Below, piece after piece: positions 1-6,099 of a stretch of 7,558 nt of DNA. Every line of letters begins with the position of its first letter. Positions within the stretch are counted from its first letter, which is position 1. This DNA comes from an uncultured Methylophilus sp. (GTDB taxonomy: Bacteria > Pseudomonadota > Gammaproteobacteria > Burkholderiales > Methylophilaceae): positions 1 through 7,558 of the forward strand of contig CAKZJM010000238.1 in the NCBI GenBank assembly GCA_936943315.1, written 5' to 3'. Under the pieces are notes generated by a model. The model was given only the letters and a program-made list of their open reading frames with translations, was not told where the DNA came from and searched no databases. Both the position numbers and the translations under genes were made by a program.

Positions 1-412
1 TTTTGCCACCAAGGGCAATGAAGATTGCCATGTTATTTTACGTGGTGGCAAAGCGCCTAATTTCGATGCACCCAGTGTGGCATTGGTCTGTGATCAATTA
101 GCCGACGCTGGTCTGGCACCGGTATTAATGGTGGATTGCAGTCATGGTAATAGTCAGAAGCAATACAAGAATCAGATTTCGGTAGTCAATGATGTCGCCA
201 AACAGGTTTCTGGCGGGGATTCGCGTATTATTGGCGTGATGCTGGAGTCTCACTTAAACGAAGGCCGTCAGGATCACTCTCCGGGATGCACGCTTAATTA
301 TGGACAATCCATCACCGATGCCTGCCTGGGCTGGGATGATTCGGTAGCCGTGCTGGAAACATTGGCGGCTGCGGTTAAAACGCGCAGAGAAAAGCAGGCC
401 GCTGAAGAATAA
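1..412 (+). CDS. DAHP synthase (3-deoxy-7-phosphoheptulonate synthase), class I, C-terminal part
   Basis: This is the 3' end of a class I (AroF/AroG/AroH-type) DAHP synthase, which condenses phosphoenolpyruvate and erythrose 4-phosphate in the first step of the shikimate pathway in the cytoplasm. The reading frame is open from base 2 and covers 136 residues of a protein that usually has about 350; the start lies outside the window. The PEP-binding stretch ILRGG is visible near the window start. The family's metal-binding residues are recognisable: His in CSHGNS, Glu in GVMLESHL and Asp in SITDACLGW, matching His268, Glu302 and Asp326 of E. coli AroG from memory. The GTG at 77 is internal (Val), not a start. 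The gene is closed by its own terminator. Which aromatic amino acid feeds back on it cannot be told, because the N-terminal regulatory part is missing. Confidence 0.95.
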   Translation, partial: FATKGNEDCHVILRGGKAPNFDAPSVALVCDQLADAGLAPVLMVDCSHGNSQKQYKNQISVVNDVAKQVSGGDSRIIGVMLESHLNEGRQDHSPGCTLNYGQSITDACLGWDDSVAVLETLAAAVKTRREKQAAEE

Positions 413-428
413 GCGCTATATGAATCAT

Positions 429-457
429 AAAAGCCGTGCGATATGCACGGCTTTTTT
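429..457 (+). terminator. Rho-independent terminator of the DAHP synthase gene
   Basis: An 11-bp perfect stem (AAAAGCCGTGC at 429-439 paired with GCACGGCTTTT at 445-455), a 5-base loop GATAT and a run of six T at 452-457 form a classic intrinsic terminator. It starts 17 bases after the DAHP synthase stop codon. It should isolate that gene from the pqq operon. The reverse strand carries a T-run of four after the hairpin, so some activity in that direction is possible. Confidence 0.93.
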
Positions 458-484
458 ATTGGAGCTGAGCCTTGAAAGAAGTGC

Positions 485-503
485 GCTCATGAAAATCATG
501 AGC
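485..503. promoter_or_regulatory. Perfect 8-bp inverted repeat, candidate operator
   Basis: GCTCATGA and TCATGAGC are exact reverse complements separated by AAA, giving a 19-base dyad. It has no T-tract, so it is unlikely to be a terminator. Its size fits a dimeric helix-turn-helix regulator. It lies about 140 bases upstream of the proposed -35 box of pqqB, which is far for a repressor but acceptable for an activator or for an unseen upstream promoter. The binding protein is unknown. Confidence 0.4.
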
Positions 504-641
504 AGGGAATCATTGTCAGTTGCAGGCTGTTCATGCAACGCATGCGTATGATGCCAGTCTTACTTAGCAGTCACCGCACGCATGTAGTAAGGCGGTTGGC
601 CATGACACAGTAGTCAATGAACAATTGTTGTATGATGCGGG

Positions 642-670
642 TTGACACTCTCATCTACACACACGATTAA
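642..670 (+). promoter_or_regulatory. Candidate sigma-70 promoter of the pqqBCDE operon
   Basis: A perfect -35 hexamer TTGACA lies at 642-647. Exactly 17 bases later is GATTAA (665-670), a weak -10 match with three of six consensus positions. Transcription would begin near 677 and give a leader of under 20 bases before pqqB. The good -35 with a poor -10 would suit an activated promoter. TATGAT at 631-636 is a better -10 sequence but lacks a suitable -35 at the right distance. Confidence 0.4.
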
Positions 671-693
671 CAAAGATTGAATAACGAGCGATT

Positions 694-1635
694 ATGCATA
701 TACACGTATTAGGGGCTGGCGCTGGCGGTGGTTTTCCGCAGTGGAACTGTAACTGTCAAAATTGTGATGGTTTGCGCAAAGGCACGATTAAAGCCAAGCG
801 CCGCACACAGTCTTCCATTTGTGTCTCAAGCAATGGCGTAGACTGGGTATTATTTAACGCATCCCCAGATGTGCTGCAGCAAATTCAGGAATTTGCGCCA
901 TTACAGCCAGGCCGTGGCATCCGCGATACCGGTATTCAGGGCATTGTGTTGATTGATGCGCAAATTGACCATACCACCGGCCTGTTCATGTTGCGCGAAG
1001 GGCAAGTGAAACGTGAAATTTATTGCACCAAAGCTGTGTATGGTGACCTCACTTCAGGTAACCAGATTTTAAATATCTTGGGCCATTATTGTGGCATCAA
1101 CCATCACGAAATCCCAATTGATGCCAACGATATCAGCCACGCACACAGTTTTGAAATTCCAGGCGTGCCTAACCTGCGTTTTACGGCGGTGGCTCTCAAA
1201 AGCGCCGCGCCACCATATTCCCCACACCGCAATGACCCGCATCCAGGCGATACCATTGGGGTGTTGATTGAAGAAATTTCTACCGGCAAAAAATGCTGGT
1301 ATTCACCAGGATTGGCAGAGATTGAGCCACATTTGCCACCATTAATGAATCAGGCAGATTGTATTATGGTTGACGGTACATTCTGGACGAACACTGAAAT
1401 GCTGGATATGGGCTTGATGACCAAGACAGCACGTAGTATCGGCCATAACCCGCAATCTGGCCCGGGCGGCATGATAGAAGAGTTGGACAAGTTTGGTGCG
1501 AACAAGCCAGTCCGTAAGGTGCTGATCCACATCAACAATACCAACCCGATTTTAAGGGAAGATTCCGCCGAACGTGCAATCCTCGATGAACACAAGATCG
1601 AGGTCGCATATGACGGCATGGACATCATTCTATAG
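694..1635 (+). CDS. pqqB: PQQ biosynthesis protein PqqB (metallo-beta-lactamase fold)
   Basis: The 313-residue length is close to the family's usual 300-310. PqqB is a metallo-beta-lactamase-fold cytoplasmic enzyme of PQQ synthesis. From recalled literature it hydroxylates the tyrosine part of the cross-linked precursor. The N-terminal family signature HVLGAGAGGGFPQWNCNC is present (residues 4-21), with Cys19, Cys21 and Cys24 forming a zinc-site-like cluster. The modified metal-binding motif DAQIDHTTGL is at 88-97. Further conserved patches are VDGTFW (226-231), IGHNPQSGPGG (249-259) and HINNTNP (279-285). The ATG at 694 is chosen because the signature starts at once; its ribosome site is weak (AACGAG, 683-688). 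It is the first gene of the operon, and its stop overlaps the pqqC ribosome binding site. Confidence 0.97.
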   Translation: MHIHVLGAGAGGGFPQWNCNCQNCDGLRKGTIKAKRRTQSSICVSSNGVDWVLFNASPDVLQQIQEFAPLQPGRGIRDTGIQGIVLIDAQIDHTTGLFMLREGQVKREIYCTKAVYGDLTSGNQILNILGHYCGINHHEIPIDANDISHAHSFEIPGVPNLRFTAVALKSAAPPYSPHRNDPHPGDTIGVLIEEISTGKKCWYSPGLAEIEPHLPPLMNQADCIMVDGTFWTNTEMLDMGLMTKTARSIGHNPQSGPGGMIEELDKFGANKPVRKVLIHINNTNPILREDSAERAILDEHKIEVAYDGMDIIL

Positions 1636-1638
1636 GAG
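1634..1638 (+). promoter_or_regulatory. Ribosome binding site of pqqC overlapping the pqqB stop
   Basis: AGGAG begins inside the TAG stop of pqqB (1633-1635) and stands 6 bases before the pqqC ATG at 1645. This arrangement favours translational coupling of the two genes. Confidence 0.85.
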
Positions 1639-1644
1639 AGCAAA

Positions 1645-2409
1645 ATGAACGCAGTGACTCAGGCACAATTGCCATGGACCCGTGAGGAGTTCGAGGCAAA
1701 ACTTCGCGAAAAAGGGCAGGGTTACCATATTTATCATCCATTTCATGTGATGATGTATGAAGGCAAATTAACCAAAGAACAGTTGCAATGCTGGGTCGCC
1801 AACCGTTTTTATTACCAGATCGCCATCCCCATGAAAGATGCTGCGATTTTATCGAACTGCCCGGATAAAGAAGTGCGTAAACAATGGATTGTGCGCATTA
1901 CCGACCATGATGGCGTGGATGGTCAAATTGGTGGTATTGAAGCCTGGATTAAACTGGGTGAAGCGGTAGGCCTGACGCGTGAACAAGTGACCAGCTTGGA
2001 ACTGGTTTCGCCTGGCGTCCGTTTTGCGGTAGATGCGTATATCAATTTTGCCAAACAGCGCCCCTGGCAGGAAAGTGTCTGCTCCAGTTTGACTGAGTTG
2101 TTCGCGCCACACATTCATCAGCAACGCATCAGCTCCTGGCCCAGTATGTACCCTTGGGTTAAAGAAGAGGGCTTGATGTACTTCAAAAAACGCCTGACTG
2201 AAGCCCGCCGAGATGTAGAGCAGGGCTTGAGTGTGACTTTGGATTATTTCAGTACCTCACGCGAAATGCAGCTGAAAGCACTGGAAATCCTGCAATTCAA
2301 GCTGAATGTGCTGTGGGTAATTGCAGACTCCATTATGCTGGCTTCAACGGAGATTAAAACCGAAGGCCGCGATTACCTGCGTCAGCCGGTGATCAAGATT
2401 GAAAATTAG
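1645..2409 (+). CDS. pqqC: Pyrroloquinoline-quinone synthase PqqC
   Basis: PqqC is a cofactor-free oxidase that carries out the last step of PQQ synthesis, the ring closure and eight-electron oxidation of AHQQ with oxygen. It belongs to the all-helical TENA/heme-oxygenase-like fold. The 254 residues match the family length of about 250. Expected active-site residues are visible: His88 in RITDHDG, the APHIHQQRI segment at 154-162 with His156 and His158, Tyr179 and Arg183 in YFKKRL, and Lys219 in FKLNVLW. They correspond by position to His84, His154, Tyr175, Arg179 and Lys214 of the Klebsiella enzyme as recalled. The start is set by AGGAG 6 bases upstream and by the 9-base gap to pqqB. Nothing suggests damage. 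Confidence 0.97.
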   Translation: MNAVTQAQLPWTREEFEAKLREKGQGYHIYHPFHVMMYEGKLTKEQLQCWVANRFYYQIAIPMKDAAILSNCPDKEVRKQWIVRITDHDGVDGQIGGIEAWIKLGEAVGLTREQVTSLELVSPGVRFAVDAYINFAKQRPWQESVCSSLTELFAPHIHQQRISSWPSMYPWVKEEGLMYFKKRLTEARRDVEQGLSVTLDYFSTSREMQLKALEILQFKLNVLWVIADSIMLASTEIKTEGRDYLRQPVIKIEN

Positions 2410-2444
2410 CTTGTCGCCTGATTTGGGCATTTGAAAGTAGAAAT

Positions 2445-2729
2445 ATGGAAAACAATATTCAGCACTCGGACATTTATGCCATTGCCTTGCACCACCGTTT
2501 TCAGTGGGAAGAGGCTCAGCAAAGCTATGTGATCCTGTTCCCAGAGGGCATGATCAAGTTGCATGGTGGTGCAGGTGAGATACTGAAGCGTGTCGATGGC
2601 AAAGCGAGTGTGGGTGATATTGTGACCGATTTGAAAACCACTTTTCCTGATGCCGAAGACATTGAAAGCGATATCCTGGGCATGTTTGACCTTGCTGTGG
2701 GTAAAGCCTGGTTACGCAAGGTGAATTAA
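2445..2729 (+). CDS. pqqD: PqqA-binding chaperone PqqD
   Basis: PqqD is a small RiPP recognition element that binds the PqqA peptide and presents it to the radical SAM enzyme PqqE. The 94 residues fit the usual 90 or so. Family features are seen: the FQWEEAQQSYVILFPEG strand region (20-36), the motif MIKLHGGAGEILKRVDG (37-53), and the helical C-terminal half with an acidic stretch (residues 67-75). It starts 35 bases after pqqC, the largest gap in the operon, with only a weak ribosome site (GAAAG). It is separate from pqqE here, whereas some organisms fuse PqqC to PqqD. Because PqqD has no other known partner, its presence argues that a pqqA exists elsewhere in the genome. Confidence 0.95.
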   Translation: MENNIQHSDIYAIALHHRFQWEEAQQSYVILFPEGMIKLHGGAGEILKRVDGKASVGDIVTDLKTTFPDAEDIESDILGMFDLAVGKAWLRKVN

Positions 2730-2730
2730 T

Positions 2731-2738
2731 CCGGAAGG
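2731..2738 (+). promoter_or_regulatory. Strong ribosome binding site of pqqE
   Basis: The sequence just after the pqqD stop contains GGAAGGAG, close to the anti-Shine-Dalgarno complement, 8 bases before the ATG at 2747. It is the strongest ribosome site in the operon and supports this start. Confidence 0.8.
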
Positions 2739-2746
2739 AGCGCATC

Positions 2747-3928
2747 ATGGCACAATTAAATAACGGTGTTGCAGCAAGTGTGACTCAGAAACAGCCACTC
2801 TGGTTGTTGGCAGAGGTGACGTATCGGTGCCCGTTGCACTGTGCGTTTTGTTATAACCCGACGGATTATGACAAGCACACCAAAAATGAATTGACGACTG
2901 AACAATGGATCAGCGCCTTGCGTGACGCCCGTAAAATGGGCGCCATTCAACTGGGGATCTCAGGTGGTGAGCCTTTGTTGCGTGATGATATTGAAGAGAT
3001 TGTCGCAGAGGCCCACAAATTGGGTTATTACAGTAACCTGATTACCTCTGGGGTTGGCCTGACGGAAAAGCGTATCCAGGCCTTTAAGGAAGGCGGTCTG
3101 GATCACATCCAGCTCTCCATGCACGATGTGACCGAGGATATCAGTAACTTCATTACCAACACGCGTACTTTTGAGCTGAAGAAAAAAGTGGCGGCCATGA
3201 TTAAATCACATGGCTACCCCATGGTGCTCAATGTGGTGATACACCGTTACAACATTGACCAGGTAGGAAAAATTCTGGAAATGGCCGAAGCCCTGGGTGC
3301 GGACTATGTTGAACTGGCCAATACTCAATATTACGGCTGGAGCCTGGTCAACCGCGATCAGTTGATGCCTACCCGCGAACAGCTGGCGAATGCTGAGGCG
3401 GCGACCAATGCTTTCAGGGAGCGTGTCGGCAACAAGATGAAAGTGTTCTTTGTGGTGCCGGATTACTTTTCTGACCGGCCCAAGAAGTGCATGAACGGCT
3501 GGGGCGAGGTCTTTATGATCGTGACAGCCAATGGCGATGTTTTGCCCTGTCATTCTGCCCGCGTATTACCGGGCATGACCTTCCCCAATGTGCGTGAAAA
3601 TGGCTTGGAGTGGGCCTGGAAAGAATCGCCAGCGTTTACTAAATACCGCGGCATAGAGTGGATGAAAGAACCTTGCCGCAGTTGTGATGAAAAAGAAAAT
3701 GATTTGGGCGGTTGCCGTTGCCAGTCATATTTGCTGAGTGGTGATGCGGAAATGGCAGACCCGGTCTGCACCAAGTCACCTAACCGTCACTTGATTGATG
3801 AAGCACTGGCCAATTCGCAAAAACCATTCCAGCGTGAACAGCCCATTATTTTTAGAACCGACAAGAACTCCAAGAAATATGTTGAAGGTGATAAGGAAAG
3901 AATTGAGCAGTTTCACGCATTGCCTTAG
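2747..3928 (+). CDS. pqqE: Radical SAM PqqA peptide cyclase PqqE (SPASM domain)
   Basis: PqqE uses S-adenosylmethionine radical chemistry to form the carbon-carbon bond between Glu and Tyr of PqqA, the first step of PQQ synthesis. The radical SAM cluster motif CPLHCAFC gives Cys28, Cys32 and Cys35 (C-x3-C-x2-C), followed by the SAM-binding ISGGEP (71-76). The C-terminal SPASM region carries Cys248, Cys268, Cys310, Cys313, Cys323, Cys325 and Cys341, which bind two auxiliary iron-sulfur clusters. Asp319 matches the unusual aspartate ligand recalled for PqqE. The 393 residues are slightly long, with a charged tail after about 350. The first ATG after the strong ribosome site is used. It is the last gene of the operon, 17 bases after pqqD, with a terminator 28 bases beyond its stop. 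Confidence 0.97.
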   Translation: MAQLNNGVAASVTQKQPLWLLAEVTYRCPLHCAFCYNPTDYDKHTKNELTTEQWISALRDARKMGAIQLGISGGEPLLRDDIEEIVAEAHKLGYYSNLITSGVGLTEKRIQAFKEGGLDHIQLSMHDVTEDISNFITNTRTFELKKKVAAMIKSHGYPMVLNVVIHRYNIDQVGKILEMAEALGADYVELANTQYYGWSLVNRDQLMPTREQLANAEAATNAFRERVGNKMKVFFVVPDYFSDRPKKCMNGWGEVFMIVTANGDVLPCHSARVLPGMTFPNVRENGLEWAWKESPAFTKYRGIEWMKEPCRSCDEKENDLGGCRCQSYLLSGDAEMADPVCTKSPNRHLIDEALANSQKPFQREQPIIFRTDKNSKKYVEGDKERIEQFHALP

Positions 3929-3948
3929 GCAAGCTGCCGTAATATGAT
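3920..3948 (+). promoter_or_regulatory. Weak candidate promoter overlapping the pqqE stop, possibly serving the MFS gene
   Basis: TTGCCT (3920-3925, four of six consensus positions) and TATGAT (3943-3948, five of six) are separated by exactly 17 bases. Transcripts would start near 3955, so the whole pqq terminator hairpin would lie in the 5' leader of the MFS gene. This is the only promoter-like pair seen between pqqE and the transporter. It may be chance. Confidence 0.25.
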
Positions 3949-3956
3949 TTATGATC

Positions 3957-3987
3957 TACAGGTGCCAACTGGCACCTGTATTTTTTT
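3957..3987 (+). terminator. Rho-independent terminator of the pqq operon
   Basis: A perfect 10-bp stem (TACAGGTGCC at 3957-3966 with GGCACCTGTA at 3971-3980), loop AACT, and seven T at 3981-3987 make a near-ideal terminator. It ends pqqBCDE. It leaves only 16 bases before the start codon of the next gene, so readthrough here would be the simplest way to express that gene with the operon. Confidence 0.95.
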
Positions 3988-4003
3988 ATGAAAGCCGTTC
4001 ATT

Positions 4004-5212
4004 TTGAAATCTCGCTCTTCCATTCTGGTGTTAGTGCTCGCCGCACTGGCCGCATTAGCCCCGTTTGCCATTGATACATACCTGCCAGCCTTTCATGTGA
4101 TGGCTGCCGAATTCGGTACCGATGAACTGGCCATCCAGCAAAGCTTAACGCTTTATTTATTGATGTATGCAGTGATGACGCTGTGTCATGGCGCCATCTC
4201 CGACGCGATCGGCCGTATCAGGACCATTAAATGGGGGCTGGCGATTTTTGTGCTGGCAAGCTTGGGCTGTGCCTTCGCCCCTAATGTGCAAACCTTATGG
4301 TTGTTCCGTGCCTTGCAGGGCGTCAGTGGCGGGGCGGGCAATACGGTAGCGCGTGCCATGGTACGCGATTTGTTTTCTGGCGCACAGGCGCAACGGGTCA
4401 TGGCAACTGTGCAGTTATTGTTTGGAATCGCCCCCGCGGTAGCGCCTATTCTCGGTGGCGTTTTATTGGGTATACACTGGCAAGCCATTTTCTTCTTTTT
4501 AGCACTATATGCCGCCGTGGCATTATGGATGGCGGTGCGTTACTTGCCGGAGACGATGACCGCAGAAAAACGCATTCCTTTTTCTGTGACAGGCATTGCA
4601 CGCACCTATGGCAAGATGCTTAAACACCGTGTTTTTCTAGGCTTAATTGCCAGCCTGGGCCTGAATTTCGCAGCATTTTTTATTTATGTACTGGCAAGCC
4701 CGGTTTTTCTCATCGAGCATTTGCATTTGACTAGCCAGCAATTTGGCTACCTGTTTATTCCTACTGTTACAGGCATGATGCTGGGTTCCTGGATATCCAG
4801 GCATTCGGCGGGCAAGATTGCGCCGACACGTATATTGCAATGGGCGTTTGCTTGGATGGTATTGATGGCCAGCCTCAACGTTGCCCTGCAATTGTGGGCG
4901 GGCAATGGTATTCACCATACCTGGTGGCTGGCGATTTTGCCGCTCGCTTTATTTAATATTGGCATGGCCACGGCCATGCCCGTGTTGTCGATTGCTGCGC
5001 TGGATTGTTATCCTCAATTACGTGGAACGGCTGCCTCGGCCCAGGCTTTTATGCAAATGCTTTGCTCTACGCTGAGTTCTGCCGTGATTGTGCCGTTGGT
5101 CTGGCACTCTACGCTCACGCTTGCGCTGGCCATGTTATGCATGACCGTCCTCAGTAGCCTGTTGTTGCTACTTTCGCGGCAGGCCAGAACGCCTGCTGCG
5201 GTGCGTGAATAG
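4004..5212 (+). CDS. MFS efflux transporter, Bcr/CflA (drug:H+ antiporter) type
   Basis: This 402-residue protein has about 12 hydrophobic membrane segments and belongs to the DHA1 Bcr/CflA branch of the major facilitator superfamily. Members export drugs or small metabolites in exchange for protons. Typical features: APFAIDTYLPAF in the first membrane helix with Asp24, the loop 2-3 motif GAISDAIGRIRT (63-74), the RAMVRDLF segment (117-124) and the antiporter motif C-like GIAPAVAPILGG (141-152). The substrate cannot be read from the sequence. The start is a TTG. An in-frame stop at 3989-3991 excludes anything more upstream except a rare ATT at 4001, and no Shine-Dalgarno site is visible. Its place behind pqqE allows, but does not prove, a role in PQQ export. 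No clear terminator follows in the 140 bases to the next gene. Confidence 0.88.
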   Translation: MKSRSSILVLVLAALAALAPFAIDTYLPAFHVMAAEFGTDELAIQQSLTLYLLMYAVMTLCHGAISDAIGRIRTIKWGLAIFVLASLGCAFAPNVQTLWLFRALQGVSGGAGNTVARAMVRDLFSGAQAQRVMATVQLLFGIAPAVAPILGGVLLGIHWQAIFFFLALYAAVALWMAVRYLPETMTAEKRIPFSVTGIARTYGKMLKHRVFLGLIASLGLNFAAFFIYVLASPVFLIEHLHLTSQQFGYLFIPTVTGMMLGSWISRHSAGKIAPTRILQWAFAWMVLMASLNVALQLWAGNGIHHTWWLAILPLALFNIGMATAMPVLSIAALDCYPQLRGTAASAQAFMQMLCSTLSSAVIVPLVWHSTLTLALAMLCMTVLSSLLLLLSRQARTPAAVRE

Positions 5213-5298
5213 TACGTCCTCAAGCAAGGAAATATAGGGCATTTACCAGCTTCATTGCATATTTGAACTGCCGACACCTGTTTTAAGATGAAATTGTG

Positions 5299-5323
5299 AC
5301 TGCCTGCCTTCGTGCACGGCAGT
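5299..5323 (+). other. Short inverted repeat in the leader of the 5353 gene
   Basis: ACTGCC (5299-5304) pairs with GGCAGT (5318-5323) around a 13-base loop that contains the palindrome GTGCAC. There is no T-tract, so it does not look like a terminator for the transporter gene. It sits about 30 bases upstream of the next start codon. A weak promoter-like pair precedes it (TTGAAC 5263-5268 and TAAGAT 5284-5289, spacing 15, shorter than ideal). Little else is seen in the 140-base gap. Confidence 0.25.
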
Positions 5324-5352
5324 ATTCAAAAGAATCATAATGGGAGTCAGTC

Positions 5353-6039
5353 ATGGCAATGACCAGAGAACAAGAGGCGCAACAGGCGTATGTCAAATTA
5401 CTTACCGGTCAAGGGGTGAGCCAGCGTGTACTGGTTCAACGCGAGTTTGTGATTATTCGGCTGAGTGCCTTTCTGAAAGAGATTCCATGTGATGGCAATC
5501 ATTACCGCGCCGCAGTTGACCGCTTTATTGCCAGCATAGACCCGGCTGAAATTCCGACTATTCTGCCCGTGATCCGTGAGTTTTTCTCATTTTGGGTGCG
5601 CGATATTAAAGCAATCGCCGCCATGAGCCAGGCGAAAGTGTTTAACGGTAGCGCGCCCATGGTGATGGCCACTCAGGATGAACTGTTCAAGCATTGGTAC
5701 GACCTTGATAAAATGGTCATGACCAACAGCGAAGAGCAGATTATGGATGCGTTTCATCAAGTATCGTATGGGCGTGGTTTTGAGCCTGCGGTCTTTAAAG
5801 AGCGTATGCGTATGGCAAAATGCCTGTTACTCTCTTTACGCAATGTCCCGCATAAGCAATCACACAGTTACCGTCAGATGGTAGACAGAAATCTGCCACT
5901 GTTTAATGCGCTGGGCTCCCAGCATACTTTCCTGAGTGTTTCACGTGAGTTTTATTACTTCTGGCGTAGCGATAAGCTTAAACCTCAGACAGAAACAGCA
6001 CATGCACCACGCGCTCGCGATATGGCGATGGCAGCGTAG
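5353..6039 (+). CDS. Protein of unknown function with two diverged copies of one domain
   Basis: I do not recognise the family. The 228-residue product has no signal peptide or membrane segment and is probably cytoplasmic and largely helical. It contains an internal duplication. Residues 11-45 and 132-166 align without gaps: both have a G-x-G (19-21 and 140-142), a central Arg (30 and 151), leucine-rich residues and a closing Pro (45 and 166). The copies then match at HYRAAVDR (50-57) against HSYRQMVDR (171-179), and REFFSFW (75-81) against REFYYFW (198-204), followed by a shared Asp. A linker of about 45 residues joins them, and the tail after 210 looks disordered. The start is supported by GGGAG 6 bases upstream of the ATG. 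The gene stands alone between a transporter and a convergent terminator, so context gives no function. Confidence 0.85.
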   Translation: MAMTREQEAQQAYVKLLTGQGVSQRVLVQREFVIIRLSAFLKEIPCDGNHYRAAVDRFIASIDPAEIPTILPVIREFFSFWVRDIKAIAAMSQAKVFNGSAPMVMATQDELFKHWYDLDKMVMTNSEEQIMDAFHQVSYGRGFEPAVFKERMRMAKCLLLSLRNVPHKQSHSYRQMVDRNLPLFNALGSQHTFLSVSREFYYFWRSDKLKPQTETAHAPRARDMAMAA

Positions 6040-6071
6040 CTAAAAGAGATCTGAAAGAGTTTTAGATAAAA

Positions 6072-6099
6072 CGCCAGCCTTAGCGCTGGCGAATTTTTT
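6072..6099. terminator. Bidirectional terminator between the 5353 gene and ppsR
   Basis: CGCCAGC (6072-6078) and GCTGGCG (6085-6091) form a 7-bp GC-rich stem with a 6-base loop. On the plus strand it is followed by AA and six T (6094-6099), terminating the 5353 gene. On the minus strand the same hairpin is followed by TTTTATCT, giving a weaker terminator for ppsR. The hairpin includes the last codons and the TAA stop of ppsR (stop at 6080-6082), so coding and terminator sequence overlap. Confidence 0.85.

Larger units (their letters stand above)
458..693. other. Non-coding leader region upstream of pqqB, rich in inverted repeats
   Basis: The 281 bases between the DAHP synthase stop and pqqB hold no recognisable gene. 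Scanning for a pqqA-like peptide (about 23 residues with Glu-x-x-x-Tyr near the C-terminus) found none on either strand. The short open frames, for example 489-551 and 533-613, lack that motif. Several inverted repeats occur. GCTCATGA/TCATGAGC lies at 485-503. GTTGCA/TGCAAC pairs 519-524 with 534-539. The 10-base palindromes ACGCATGCGT and AACAATTGTT lie at 538-547 and 620-629. CTTACT/AGTAAG pairs 559-564 with 586-591. ACGCATG recurs at 538-544 and 578-584. This density suggests regulatory DNA or a structured leader, but no named site is matched. Confidence 0.6.

Noticed and set aside
489..613. Two small ORFs upstream of pqqB (489-551, 20 residues; 533-613, 26 residues) as candidate pqqA
   Set aside because: Neither contains the Glu-x-x-x-Tyr core or the conserved flanks of PqqA, and neither has a convincing ribosome site.
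3971..3985. TGGCAC-N5-TTTTT as a sigma-54 (-24/-12) promoter for the MFS gene
   Set aside because: The -12 GC is missing, and the bases are the descending arm and T-tract of the pqq terminator.
3988..4074. 28-codon ORF from ATG 3988 as an upstream peptide controlling the MFS gene
   Set aside because: It overlaps the transporter out of frame and ends well inside it. It has no ribosome site and no sign of conservation that can be judged here.
4297..4623. 108-residue alternative-frame ORF inside the MFS gene
   Set aside because: It is wholly contained in the transporter gene, whose membrane protein motifs run through the main frame.
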